The notes under the pieces were generated by a model. It saw only the letters and a list, made by a program, of their open reading frames with translations. It searched no databases and was not told where the DNA came from. A stretch of DNA of 41,043 bases, taken from Nostocales cyanobacterium Centralia_MAG_434 (GTDB taxonomy: Bacteria; Cyanobacteriota; Cyanobacteriia; Cyanobacteriales; Nostocaceae). Below, one piece after another: positions 34,094 through 41,043 of the stretch; position 1 is the stretch's first letter; the number at the start of each line of letters is the position of its first letter. Position numbers and translations under genes: made by a program. The stretch is from the NCBI GenBank assembly GCA_021324415.1, contig JAJPJF010000447.1, forward strand, positions 1 to 41,043, given 5' to 3'.

Positions 34094-35920
34094 TCATCCT
34101 CGTTGCCAAATTTTAATAGTGTCATCATCACTAGCACTGACTAAAGTTTGTCCATCTGGACTAAAGGCGATGGATCTTACATAGTTAGAATGCTCGTTAA
34201 GAGTAGATATTTCATTACCTGTATTTAGTTCCCAGATTTTGATAGTGTTATCCCAACTGCCACTAGCCATGGTTCCTCTAAGTCCTCCTGTATCAAAGGC
34301 AATTGGAGGAATTGGGTTGAAAGCGAGTGAGGAAACTGGGTTAGTATGACCAGTCAAAGTACGTATTTCTTTCCCTGTACTGACTTGCCACAGTTTTATC
34401 TTGTTGTCACTACTGCCACTAGCAAGAATTTTGCCATCCCAACTAAGAGTAACGGAATTGACAAAGAAGGAATGACCTGTAAGCGTACGAATCTCTCTAC
34501 CAGTACTTACTTGCCAGAATTTGATCGTGTAGTCAGCACTACCACTTACCAAGATTTCTCCATCTGGGCTAAAGGTGACTGAGCAAACTGAATCAGAATG
34601 ACCTGTAAGAGTTCGAATTTCTTGACCTGTATGTACTTGCCATATCTTAATTGTGCTGTTGGCACCACCACTAGCAAGTAAATTTCCATCGGGACTAAAG
34701 GCAATAGAATTCACCCAGCTAGAATGAGCTATGATTGTGCGGATTGCTCTACCTGTACTTAACATCCAGAGCTTAATGGTATCATCCCAACTGCCACTAG
34801 CAAGTAACTGCCCATCTGGGCTAAAGCTAAGGGTCTGTACCATGCTGGAATGACCATCAAACCAGCGACCCAGAGTACGAAGCAATCTTCCTGTGTCTGG
34901 TTGCCACAACTTAATAGTGTTGTTACCACTACCACTGGCAATCAACTGTCCATCTGGACTGATGACCACAGAGTGAACCATACTAGAATGACTTTTAAGC
35001 GTGTGTACGCATTGCCACCTCTCTGGTAAAGCAATTGGTGTGGAGAATTTCTGTTGAGGTGTGCTTGTGAGTGTTGGGGACAATGATGTTAAACTATCGC
35101 CGACACCCAATAGATCCAACCACTGCTGTATGGACTGGGGACGATAAATTGGCTGGAGCTCCATTCCTAGAAGAATTGCTTTATTGACTCTGTCGCTGAT
35201 GTTGGGATTGAAATGTTGTGGTGGGATGAGGGGAATATTGTTGCGTCTGTCATCCGCACTTGTGGGAATAAAGTTGGTCAATAAACTATATAAGGTAGCA
35301 GCTAAGCCATAAACATCAATATATTCTCCCCTTGGTGCTTCTAATTCATATTGTTCTGGAGGTGCAAAACCAGGTGTCCGATATACAGTGTGCCTTTGGA
35401 CAACATTAGGAATAAATTCTCTAGCAATTCCAAAGTCAATGAGTACTGCTTCCGATTTACCGTTGCGGATCATGATGTTGCGCGGTTTGATATCTCTATG
35501 GAGTAAACCTTTGCGGTGAATAACTTTTAAAGCATCACCAATTTGGCGCATGTAGAGCAATGCGTCCGCTTCTGGCAGCACTCCCATACGTTCAAGGCAC
35601 TTGCCTAAATCCTCGCCTTCTATATACTCCATCACCATACAAGGCAAATCGAACTCATCAAAGATGGTCTCTATCTGCACTATATGGGGATGACGACATA
35701 CAGCCAACCGAACAGCTTCATCTCGGAAGTCTTGCTTTAATTTGGCTTGGTGTGGTTTCCAAGCGGGGTTGTTGAGGATATTTTCTTTAAGGGTTTTTAT
35801 GACCCGCCGTTCACCTCTTTGGGTTCTAGCTAGGTAGGTGATACCAATTCCACCTTCACCTAGTTTTCTTTCGATAATGTATCGTCCTCCAAACAGCAGA
35901 TATCCCGCATTCCAGACCAT
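34094..35920 (-). CDS. Ser/Thr protein kinase fused to a seven-repeat WD40 propeller
   Basis: 608 residues. Hanks-type kinase domain (about 12-275): G-loop LGEGGIGITYLA, catalytic Lys42, HRDIKPRN (141-148), DFG (162-164) and TPGFAPPEQY. A short linker leads to WD40 repeats (about 305-607): I count seven units with the HS-x-x-V...SPDG...SGS-x-x-x-T-I-K-LW pattern, enough for a closed seven-bladed propeller. The sixth blade has an insertion (PPIAFDTGGLRGT). The kinase motifs are complete, so it should be active; the propeller likely binds partners. No phosphatase lies nearby. Common domain pair in filamentous cyanobacteria. Confidence 0.96.
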   Translation of the reverse strand: MVWNAGYLLFGGRYIIERKLGEGGIGITYLARTQRGERRVIKTLKENILNNPAWKPHQAKLKQDFRDEAVRLAVCRHPHIVQIETIFDEFDLPCMVMEYIEGEDLGKCLERMGVLPEADALLYMRQIGDALKVIHRKGLLHRDIKPRNIMIRNGKSEAVLIDFGIAREFIPNVVQRHTVYRTPGFAPPEQYELEAPRGEYIDVYGLAATLYSLLTNFIPTSADDRRNNIPLIPPQHFNPNISDRVNKAILLGMELQPIYRPQSIQQWLDLLGVGDSLTSLSPTLTSTPQQKFSTPIALPERWQCVHTLKSHSSMVHSVVISPDGQLIASGSGNNTIKLWQPDTGRLLRTLGRWFDGHSSMVQTLSFSPDGQLLASGSWDDTIKLWMLSTGRAIRTIIAHSSWVNSIAFSPDGNLLASGGANSTIKIWQVHTGQEIRTLTGHSDSVCSVTFSPDGEILVSGSADYTIKFWQVSTGREIRTLTGHSFFVNSVTLSWDGKILASGSSDNKIKLWQVSTGKEIRTLTGHTNPVSSLAFNPIPPIAFDTGGLRGTMASGSWDNTIKIWELNTGNEISTLNEHSNYVRSIAFSPDGQTLVSASDDDTIKIWQRG

Positions 35921-36629
35921 TAGTAAAAATTGCCACTGCTGCTATTTGTTTGAGCCAGCTATCAGAATAGCGCTTTGGGAACAGAGTAAGAGGTAGCAGA
36001 CAGAGAAATAACTTCTCTTAGCGGAGTAATGACTAAATATTGGTTTGGTCGTGTGTGCTTGATCTCTCTCAATCCTAAGTTGCTTTTCCTAAATCCCCAC
36101 AGGATAAATTTGGGAGATTGATAGTGGTTAGTAGATTATATCATTTAAATTTGCTGGCATCAGATTGCCTTGGGCGATCGCCAGTCCCTAGACTTGTTGT
36201 GCTACCCACCATTTACACAAGGTTTGAAGTGTTTATCAAATGGAGGTTTTGATGAAGTAGATCTAGTTAAATTAAATTTTAACAATTGTATTTAGATATA
36301 ATTCGGAATATTGCGAAGCGCTCTTGTAGCTAACTAAATTCTTATATCTCATGCTAGGGATAAATTAAGTTAAATGGTTAAACCAATCGCGATGGCCATT
36401 AACTGCTAACTATTAAAGGTTGCAGGTATTAAATCCGCGCGAGCTAATGCGCAATTTATATGCATAAGAGCTTATGGGTTCAATCACCTTTCATTTTATT
36501 TTCAAGTCAATCTAGCATCTGGACAAATGAAAAATAGGCAGCAAATATCATACTATTTTTAGAAGAAACTAACAACAAAGTCACCCTCTTACAAGCCATT
36601 CATCTTTCTATAATCGCTAAGCTGGAATT
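35921..36629. other. 709-bp gene-free region
   Basis: AT-rich region between the WD40 kinase (minus) and the haem sensor (plus), so it holds divergent promoters. One HIP1 octamer lies near 36176. No open frame, strong hairpin, tandem repeat or RNA gene was found by eye. Confidence 0.6.
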
Positions 36630-37538
36630 ATGTTTAAAAATTTTAGTTTGAAACAAAAATTTACAGTTCTACTACTCATAATTCTAGTGGTAGGTCTGAG
36701 CTTGAGTGGATTGATTTTATCTTCTCTGTTGAGGCAAAACGCTACAAATGAAGTTGCCTCAAAAGCTTTAGCTCTCATCGACACCATGAGTTCTGTCCGT
36801 CAGTACACTGTTACCCAAATCACTCCCGAGTTATCTGATAAATTGCAAACTAAGTTTTTGCCGCAAACTGTAGCAGGCTATTCTGCACGAGAGGTGTTTG
36901 ATATCTTACGACAAAAACCTGAATATCGTGACTTCTTTTATAAAGAAGCAACTCTTAACCCTACTAATCTTCGGGACAAAGCTGACAGTTTTGAGTCAAC
37001 AGTTGTAAATCGTTTCAGAAATGAAAAAGATTTAAAGCAATTGAGTGGATTTCGCTCAACTCCTGGTGGTGATATTTTCTATATTGCTCGTCCACTGCCA
37101 GTTTCTAAGACAACCTGTCTAGAATGTCATGGCAAGCCTGAGAATGCGCCTAAAACTATGATTGACCAATATGGTACAGCTAATGGATTTGGGTGGCAGA
37201 TGAATGAAATTGTCGCTGCTCAGATTATTGCGATTCCAGCTAGTAAAGTCCTTGCTCAAGCCTCTCAATCCTCGTTTCTGATTGTAGGACTTGTATCCGC
37301 TATTTTTGTTGTCGTCATCTTGTTAGTCAACTTTTTCTTGAACACACAAGTTGTACGCCCTCTTAAACATATAACTCGCATTGCAGAGGAAGTGAGTACA
37401 GGTCATATGGAAGCTGAATTTGAACAGCTATCGAATGATGAAATTGGGAAACTAGCACGAGCATTCAAACGGATGCAGTTAAGTTTGCAAATGGCAATGA
37501 AAAGAATCAAACGTACTCATGGAAATACGGAGTTTTAG
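36630..37538 (+). CDS. DUF3365 (Tll0287-like) c-type haem sensor protein with HAMP domain
   Basis: 302 residues. First membrane helix about 10-32; periplasmic Tll0287-like DUF3365 domain (about 40-210) with the c-type haem motif CLECH (163-167); second helix about 214-235 (FLIVGLVSAIFVVVILLVNFF); HAMP domain 236-288 (RPLKHITRIAEEVSTGHMEAEFEQLSNDEIGKLARAFKRM). It stops soon after the HAMP, so it has no histidine kinase or cyclase output of its own and must signal through a partner or act as a scaffold. It probably senses redox state or a haem ligand in the periplasm. It ends 19 bp from the convergent kinase gene. Confidence 0.9.
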   Translation: MFKNFSLKQKFTVLLLIILVVGLSLSGLILSSLLRQNATNEVASKALALIDTMSSVRQYTVTQITPELSDKLQTKFLPQTVAGYSAREVFDILRQKPEYRDFFYKEATLNPTNLRDKADSFESTVVNRFRNEKDLKQLSGFRSTPGGDIFYIARPLPVSKTTCLECHGKPENAPKTMIDQYGTANGFGWQMNEIVAAQIIAIPASKVLAQASQSSFLIVGLVSAIFVVVILLVNFFLNTQVVRPLKHITRIAEEVSTGHMEAEFEQLSNDEIGKLARAFKRMQLSLQMAMKRIKRTHGNTEF

Positions 37539-37557
37539 GAGAGTTACGAGTTAGAAA

Positions 37558-38826
37558 TCATAAAAATAGACTACGTCTAAATTCAAATGCCGCTTGTACT
37601 TCAGGAATTTCTCTTGCTAAAATTTCAACAAATTCGTAAGGTGACAGATTAGGAGTCTCAGCCAGAGTTTCTTCCACAATGAGATCTGCCATTGGTCCAA
37701 TATGGTAAGCTAGCTCTTGCTGACAACGCTTTATAAAAGCTGGATCTATCGACGACGATGGTTGTTGAATTTGAGAAGTTTGCTGATTAAAAATTTGAGA
37801 AGTTTGCTGATTATAGGATTTCCCAGTTGTGTCTTGAGGGGAATTAACAAAGCTTGAGATTGTTTGTCCTATTGTTCTTATAGAGCCAAATTCAGGGGTT
37901 ATTACAGTAGGAGGTATTTCAATAATTGTTGATTGCTCGTCTGCTGTTTCAGATTGTTGAAGATGCTCAAGATCCATCAGCACGTCTCTTGATGTTTTGT
38001 ATCGCTGTTTAGGCGTATCTGCTAACATCTGATCTAGTATTTGAGCAAACTCATGGCTAACATTAGTGTATTGATGCCAATTCCACTCCAAAGAGTATTG
38101 ATCCATCAGAAATGATGGGTCTCTACCTGTTAGTAAGACAATTGCAGTCACACCTAGCGCATAAAGGTCACTGCTGGGAGAACATAATCCTAAGCTAATC
38201 TGTTCTCGGGGAGCGTATCCTACTTTTCCTACTAGCGACATTTTGCCAACAAAAGGCACATGCTCTAAAGTTCTAGCCTCGTTAACGTCGGCTATTTGCT
38301 TACCAACACCAAAGTCGATCAGCACAGGTATATCCTTACTTTCAAGCAGCATAATATTATCAGGAGAAATATCTCGATGAATAATATTATGCTGATGAAT
38401 ATATTCCAAAACAGGTAGCAGATGTTTTAGCCAAAGTATAATTTCGTCTTCAGAAAAAGCTCGTCCTTGTTTTTGGTATTCATGTAACAGGGTTGAATAT
38501 GTTTTACCATTGACAAATTCTTGAACTAAGAACAAACGTCCATCGCCCTCAAAGCATGCTAAAAATTTAGGAATTTGAGGGTGTTCTAATTGATGGAGAA
38601 TTTTTGCCTCTCTTCTGAACAAAGTCCGACATTTTTCTAGGCCATTCTCTCCTGTTCCAATGGGAGCGAATTCCTTGAGAACACAAGGTTCATTGAAGCG
38701 ACGTGTATCAAATGCTAAATAAGTTCTTCCCAGACCACCCTGTCCTAGAAGTGCTTGGATAATATAGCGGTTATCAATCAAAGTCCCGGCAGGTATTTCG
38801 GGTTTTACTAGGGGAGCTTGAGACAT
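37558..38826 (-). CDS. Ser/Thr protein kinase with cyanobacterial C-terminal helical domain
   Basis: 422 residues from the ATG at 38826 (family start followed by GTLIDNRYIIQALLGQGG). Hanks-type kinase: G-loop LGQGGLGRTYLA, Lys51 (VLKEF), HRDISPDN (150-157), DFG (171-173). The catalytic-loop Lys after HRD is Ser in this protein (HRDIS instead of HRDLK), which may lower or alter activity, though related cyanobacterial kinases share this. A Ser/Thr/Gln-rich linker with repeats of QTSQIFNQ leads to a C-terminal domain (about 365-422, RCQQELAYHIGPMADLIVEE) that recurs in cyanobacterial signalling proteins. It is convergent with the haem sensor gene. Confidence 0.93.
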   Translation of the reverse strand: MSQAPLVKPEIPAGTLIDNRYIIQALLGQGGLGRTYLAFDTRRFNEPCVLKEFAPIGTGENGLEKCRTLFRREAKILHQLEHPQIPKFLACFEGDGRLFLVQEFVNGKTYSTLLHEYQKQGRAFSEDEIILWLKHLLPVLEYIHQHNIIHRDISPDNIMLLESKDIPVLIDFGVGKQIADVNEARTLEHVPFVGKMSLVGKVGYAPREQISLGLCSPSSDLYALGVTAIVLLTGRDPSFLMDQYSLEWNWHQYTNVSHEFAQILDQMLADTPKQRYKTSRDVLMDLEHLQQSETADEQSTIIEIPPTVITPEFGSIRTIGQTISSFVNSPQDTTGKSYNQQTSQIFNQQTSQIQQPSSSIDPAFIKRCQQELAYHIGPMADLIVEETLAETPNLSPYEFVEILAREIPEVQAAFEFRRSLFL

Positions 38827-39165
38827 ATTATGCACTCCTAAAGATCTTGTTGATAGATCTTTTATTGTGTTAAAATTAAGCAAATATAAGTTGAATATCT
38901 ATGCAGCAAATAGTAAAATTATCTACAAAATTGCTATAAGCATATTTTACGTTTTCATAGTTAGAAAATCCTCATACTACCTTAGTAACTATTTTTTACT
39001 AGGATAAACAATAAAATTTTATATTCTTTTATTAAGAATCTGTTACAGAATAGTCAATTTCTCTTGAGAGAATTGTTTAACTCTAGAGATCCCGATTAAT
39101 TATCAGTACAGTTTTAGCTAAAAACGCATAAAAATTGTAAATTTATATAAACTAGCATGCACAAA
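38827..39165. other. Intergenic region between PhnD-type protein and kinase genes
   Basis: 339 bp of AT-rich DNA. It should contain the promoter of the kinase gene. No gene, repeat or clear hairpin was found. Confidence 0.5.
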
Positions 39166-40068
39166 CTATTTGCTCGAGTTCTTAGTATTCTCAGGTGCAG
39201 CTTGGCTTAGTATAACGGGTGTTTGTTTAAGCCGTGCCTCAAGAGGTTTGACTTTTTCTACCAGTTTAATAAACTCATCGTAGTTAGGGACTGGAGCAGT
39301 AGGGATATAACCAGCATCTGCTGCAATATCTGCTGATACTTCACTCATTGCTTTTTGAATTTGCTGCTGTCGGTTGCGCTCTATAGTTGGTCCAAGCAAG
39401 ACAACTCCAGGCGGAATCCACCGACTTACGTGTAATACTCTAAATTTAGTTCCTCCAAAATCCCGTTTATAAAGCTCAAAATCCTTCTCAGATAAAGCAC
39501 CTGCATCAACTTTTTCATCACTTAGCCACTGCAGTAATGTTTTAGGTGTGGGAGCAAAACGAATTTGCGCAAGGGTTAAACCATAGAGATCGTACAAAGG
39601 AACATAGTACCCAGCAGCAGAACCCTCCTCTCCTAAAGCAATGGTCTTATTAGCTAAGTCTGATATTTTTTGAATTGGTTTATCATCCCGCACTACAAGT
39701 AAGGAGCGTTGTCTACTACTAATTCCCTCCAGTGAAAATAACGGAATGTAGAGATCATTCCCGATCGCGATCGCTGCTAAACCAGGAGACGCAAACACTA
39801 TATCCCATTTTTTGCGATGAATTTGCTCTAGGGCTTGTAATTCATTATAAGCAGGCTCTAACTCTACAATTGAGTGCGTTTGTGCTGCCATATAATCTTT
39901 GAAGCGCTCATATTTTTCTAGTGAAACTGCGCCCTCACCGTAGCTGACTACACCTATAGTCAGTCTTTCTGTGTTGTTGTTTTGTTTTTTTGAACCGCAT
40001 CCGACTCCTAGTAGCGTTATAAGTACTAGTATTGGAAGCAGTAACCACTGCCAATCCGTCCTTTTCAT
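39166..40068 (-). CDS. Orphan PhnD-type substrate-binding lipoprotein
   Basis: 300 residues. Lipobox LGVGC with lipidation at Cys24 after a hydrophobic stretch (LLLPILVLITLL). The mature part has the phosphonate/phosphite-binding PhnD-like fold: LTIGVVSYGEGAVSLEKYERF, KWDIVFASPGLAAIA, DLANKTIALGEEGSAAGYYVP and the KVDAGALSEKDFELY segment. No permease or ATPase is adjacent, so transport alone is not supported. Such orphan proteins often feed ligand signals to sensors in the membrane. It is on the same strand as the kinase and upstream of it, and close to the haem sensor. Confidence 0.9.
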   Translation of the reverse strand: MKRTDWQWLLLPILVLITLLGVGCGSKKQNNNTERLTIGVVSYGEGAVSLEKYERFKDYMAAQTHSIVELEPAYNELQALEQIHRKKWDIVFASPGLAAIAIGNDLYIPLFSLEGISSRQRSLLVVRDDKPIQKISDLANKTIALGEEGSAAGYYVPLYDLYGLTLAQIRFAPTPKTLLQWLSDEKVDAGALSEKDFELYKRDFGGTKFRVLHVSRWIPPGVVLLGPTIERNRQQQIQKAMSEVSADIAADAGYIPTAPVPNYDEFIKLVEKVKPLEARLKQTPVILSQAAPENTKNSSK

Positions 40069-40205
40069 TAGTCAATAAAATTAAGTTATGGATCAAGGTA
40101 TCCTTGATTATCGCGATTTCAAGCACTTACTATATTAATCACTAGCAAAACTTTATTTTTCCCAAAGGAAGTGTTGCAGTTACCAGAAAATATTGTAAAT
40201 AAAAG

Positions 40206-40499
40206 CTATCCTAACTCCTCAGGATTGACTCCCAACTGACGCAATCGCTCAGCCAATTGTTCTGCTCTTTTTCTTGCTTGAGCCGCTTCCTGTTCAGTAA
40301 TTGAAGCTCTTTTAGTGGCAGCAATCGCTTCTTCTTCTGGGACCGGAATCAACTTTCCTTCAAGAGTGAACCATCTTAACCACAACCGCTCAATATCTCG
40401 AAATGACCCTTGCCATAATCCCAACATTAAGCCCAATTCAGGCATTCTTAAGTATCCTGCAACGCAAGAGGGTGTGAGGTAAAAAAGTACCCGTGTCAT
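40206..40499 (-). pseudogene. C-terminal remnant of a Uma2-family gene
   Basis: 97 codons that match only the C-terminal part of long Uma2/DUF820 proteins: LRMPELGLMLGLWQG, then LWLRWF and LEGKLIPVPEEE, then a coiled-coil tail with AERLRQLGVNPEEL. The nuclease core of the family is missing; the upstream 400 bp is repeat-rich, suggesting truncation by insertion or deletion. The ATG at 40499 is probably accidental. Confidence 0.75.
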
Positions 40500-40596
40500 T
40501 ATGGGGTTTACTCAGATCCCACACCCAATCCCAAGGATTTACCTGAAACAGCAAGAAGGCTCACACGCTCACCTGTACTCAGGTCAGTGTTGAGAC

Positions 40597-40640
40597 GGGC
40601 AGTTGCTTGAAGTCGGCAGAGCTGCAAGAGCGCACTGCCC
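40597..40640. repeat. Dispersed ~44-bp repeat with inverted ends, copy B
   Basis: Begins GGGCAGTTGCTTGAAGTCGG and ends GCGCACTGCCC, with ends GGGCAGT/ACTGCCC pairing. It shares most positions with the copy at 29956-29996, including compensating changes in the end stem. Confidence 0.85.
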
Positions 40641-40706
40641 TCATGAATTGCGAGTGAGGTGAGGAGTGTAGTCTGACCATGTTTAAGCGTATCGAATTTG
40701 CCGCAA

Positions 40707-40784
40707 CAAAAAGGGGCAGGCTTTTCTTGGTTGATCGTGTCGCCCCCTAATTTATTCGTTGGGTATGAAGCCTGCCCCTTTTTG
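40707..40784. repeat. Perfect 17-bp inverted repeat with 44-bp spacer
   Basis: Arms 40707-40723 (CAAAAAGGGGCAGGCTT) and 40768-40784 are exactly complementary, giving a 78-bp element upstream of the tnpB start. It could be a MITE-like unit or a structured end of the IS605-type element. The 414-bp gap 40500-40913 otherwise holds only the dispersed repeat at 40597-40640 and a small AT palindrome (40835-40850). Confidence 0.85.
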
Positions 40785-40913
40785 TCAGGATCAGGCTCCG
40801 TAGAGAAAACCGGGAAGGCTAGGACGAGGAGACGAACAAAATATTTTGTTTGGTCGGCACAAAAACGAAATTATATGTTACCATGAATATGTAAACACGG
40901 TAAGGTCGATACC

Positions 40914-41043
40914 ATGTATAGAACACTTAAAGTTAGAATTTATCCGACTGACGAGCAAGAATCTTATTTAGCTCAATGCTTTGGTAATACTCGTTGGTTG
41001 TGGAATTATATGCTTAATGCCACTACTAGCGCGTATAAAGAAA
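40914..41043 (+). CDS. tnpB: IS200/IS605-family TnpB (OrfB), 5' part only
   Basis: 43 codons run to the window edge from the ATG at 40914, with GGTAAGG upstream. The start MYRTLKVRIYPTDEQESYLA and then FGNTRWLWNYMLN are the conserved N-terminus of IS605 OrfB/TnpB, an RNA-guided nuclease ancestral to Cas12. The RuvC catalytic residues lie beyond the window, so activity cannot be judged. No tnpA is visible upstream in the window, so it is either a solo tnpB element or has its tnpA elsewhere. Confidence 0.88.
   Translation, partial: MYRTLKVRIYPTDEQESYLAQCFGNTRWLWNYMLNATTSAYKE

Overview
The window looks like the chromosome of a filamentous, probably heterocyst-forming cyanobacterium (Nostocales). 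Evidence: frequent GCGATCGC (HIP1) octamers, heptameric STRR-type tandem repeats between genes, a DevC/DevA-type ABC exporter pair, an SLH-domain envelope protein, Hanks-type kinases including a kinase-WD40 fusion, and cyanobacteria-specific small families (DUF3493, DUF3365/Tll0287-like). The species cannot be named from the sequence alone.

Layout. 1-4.1 kb: the 3' part of a quinone oxidoreductase, a G-rich repeat, a DUF427 protein, RecQ, and a small toxin-antitoxin pair. 4.1-6.7 kb: DevC-like permease and DevA-like ATPase without a recognisable DevB. 6.7-18.3 kb: an unusual lipid-type biosynthetic neighbourhood. On the minus strand lie an alpha-oxoamine synthase, a GNAT-type acyltransferase and an NAD-dependent epimerase/reductase, plus a Rieske oxygenase, a frameshifted JmjC/cupin protein and a GH3-type acyl-adenylating enzyme. 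On the plus strand lie an MFS transporter, a fatty-acid-hydroxylase-family protein, an Mpo1-like (DUF962) protein and an amidohydrolase. 18.5-21.3 kb: a Uma2 nuclease-fold protein, a B12-binding radical SAM protein whose 3' end overlaps a convergent tRNA-Thr, and DUF3493. 21.5-24 kb: a DUF1565/SLH protein and repeats. 24-30.7 kb: the conserved operon rimP-nusA-ylxR-infB (minus strand), preceded by a hairpin/T-tract that looks like an attenuator. 30.7-36 kb: a membrane protein, a peptidoglycan-binding secreted protein, a Clp-fold membrane protease-like protein and the WD40 kinase. 36.6-40.1 kb: a c-type-haem HAMP sensor, a second Ser/Thr kinase and an orphan PhnD-type lipoprotein. 40.2-41 kb: a decayed Uma2 fragment, repeats and the start of an IS605-type tnpB.

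Most interesting reading: the oxoamine synthase, GNAT and epimerase genes have the same three protein types as the bacterial ceramide pathway (Spt, bCerS, CerR). They sit beside hydroxylase and Mpo1 families linked in eukaryotes to sphingolipid hydroxylation and breakdown. This suggests a cyanobacterial sphingolipid-like (or other alpha-aminoketone lipid) pathway. The family assignments come from motifs I can see; the pathway is inference.
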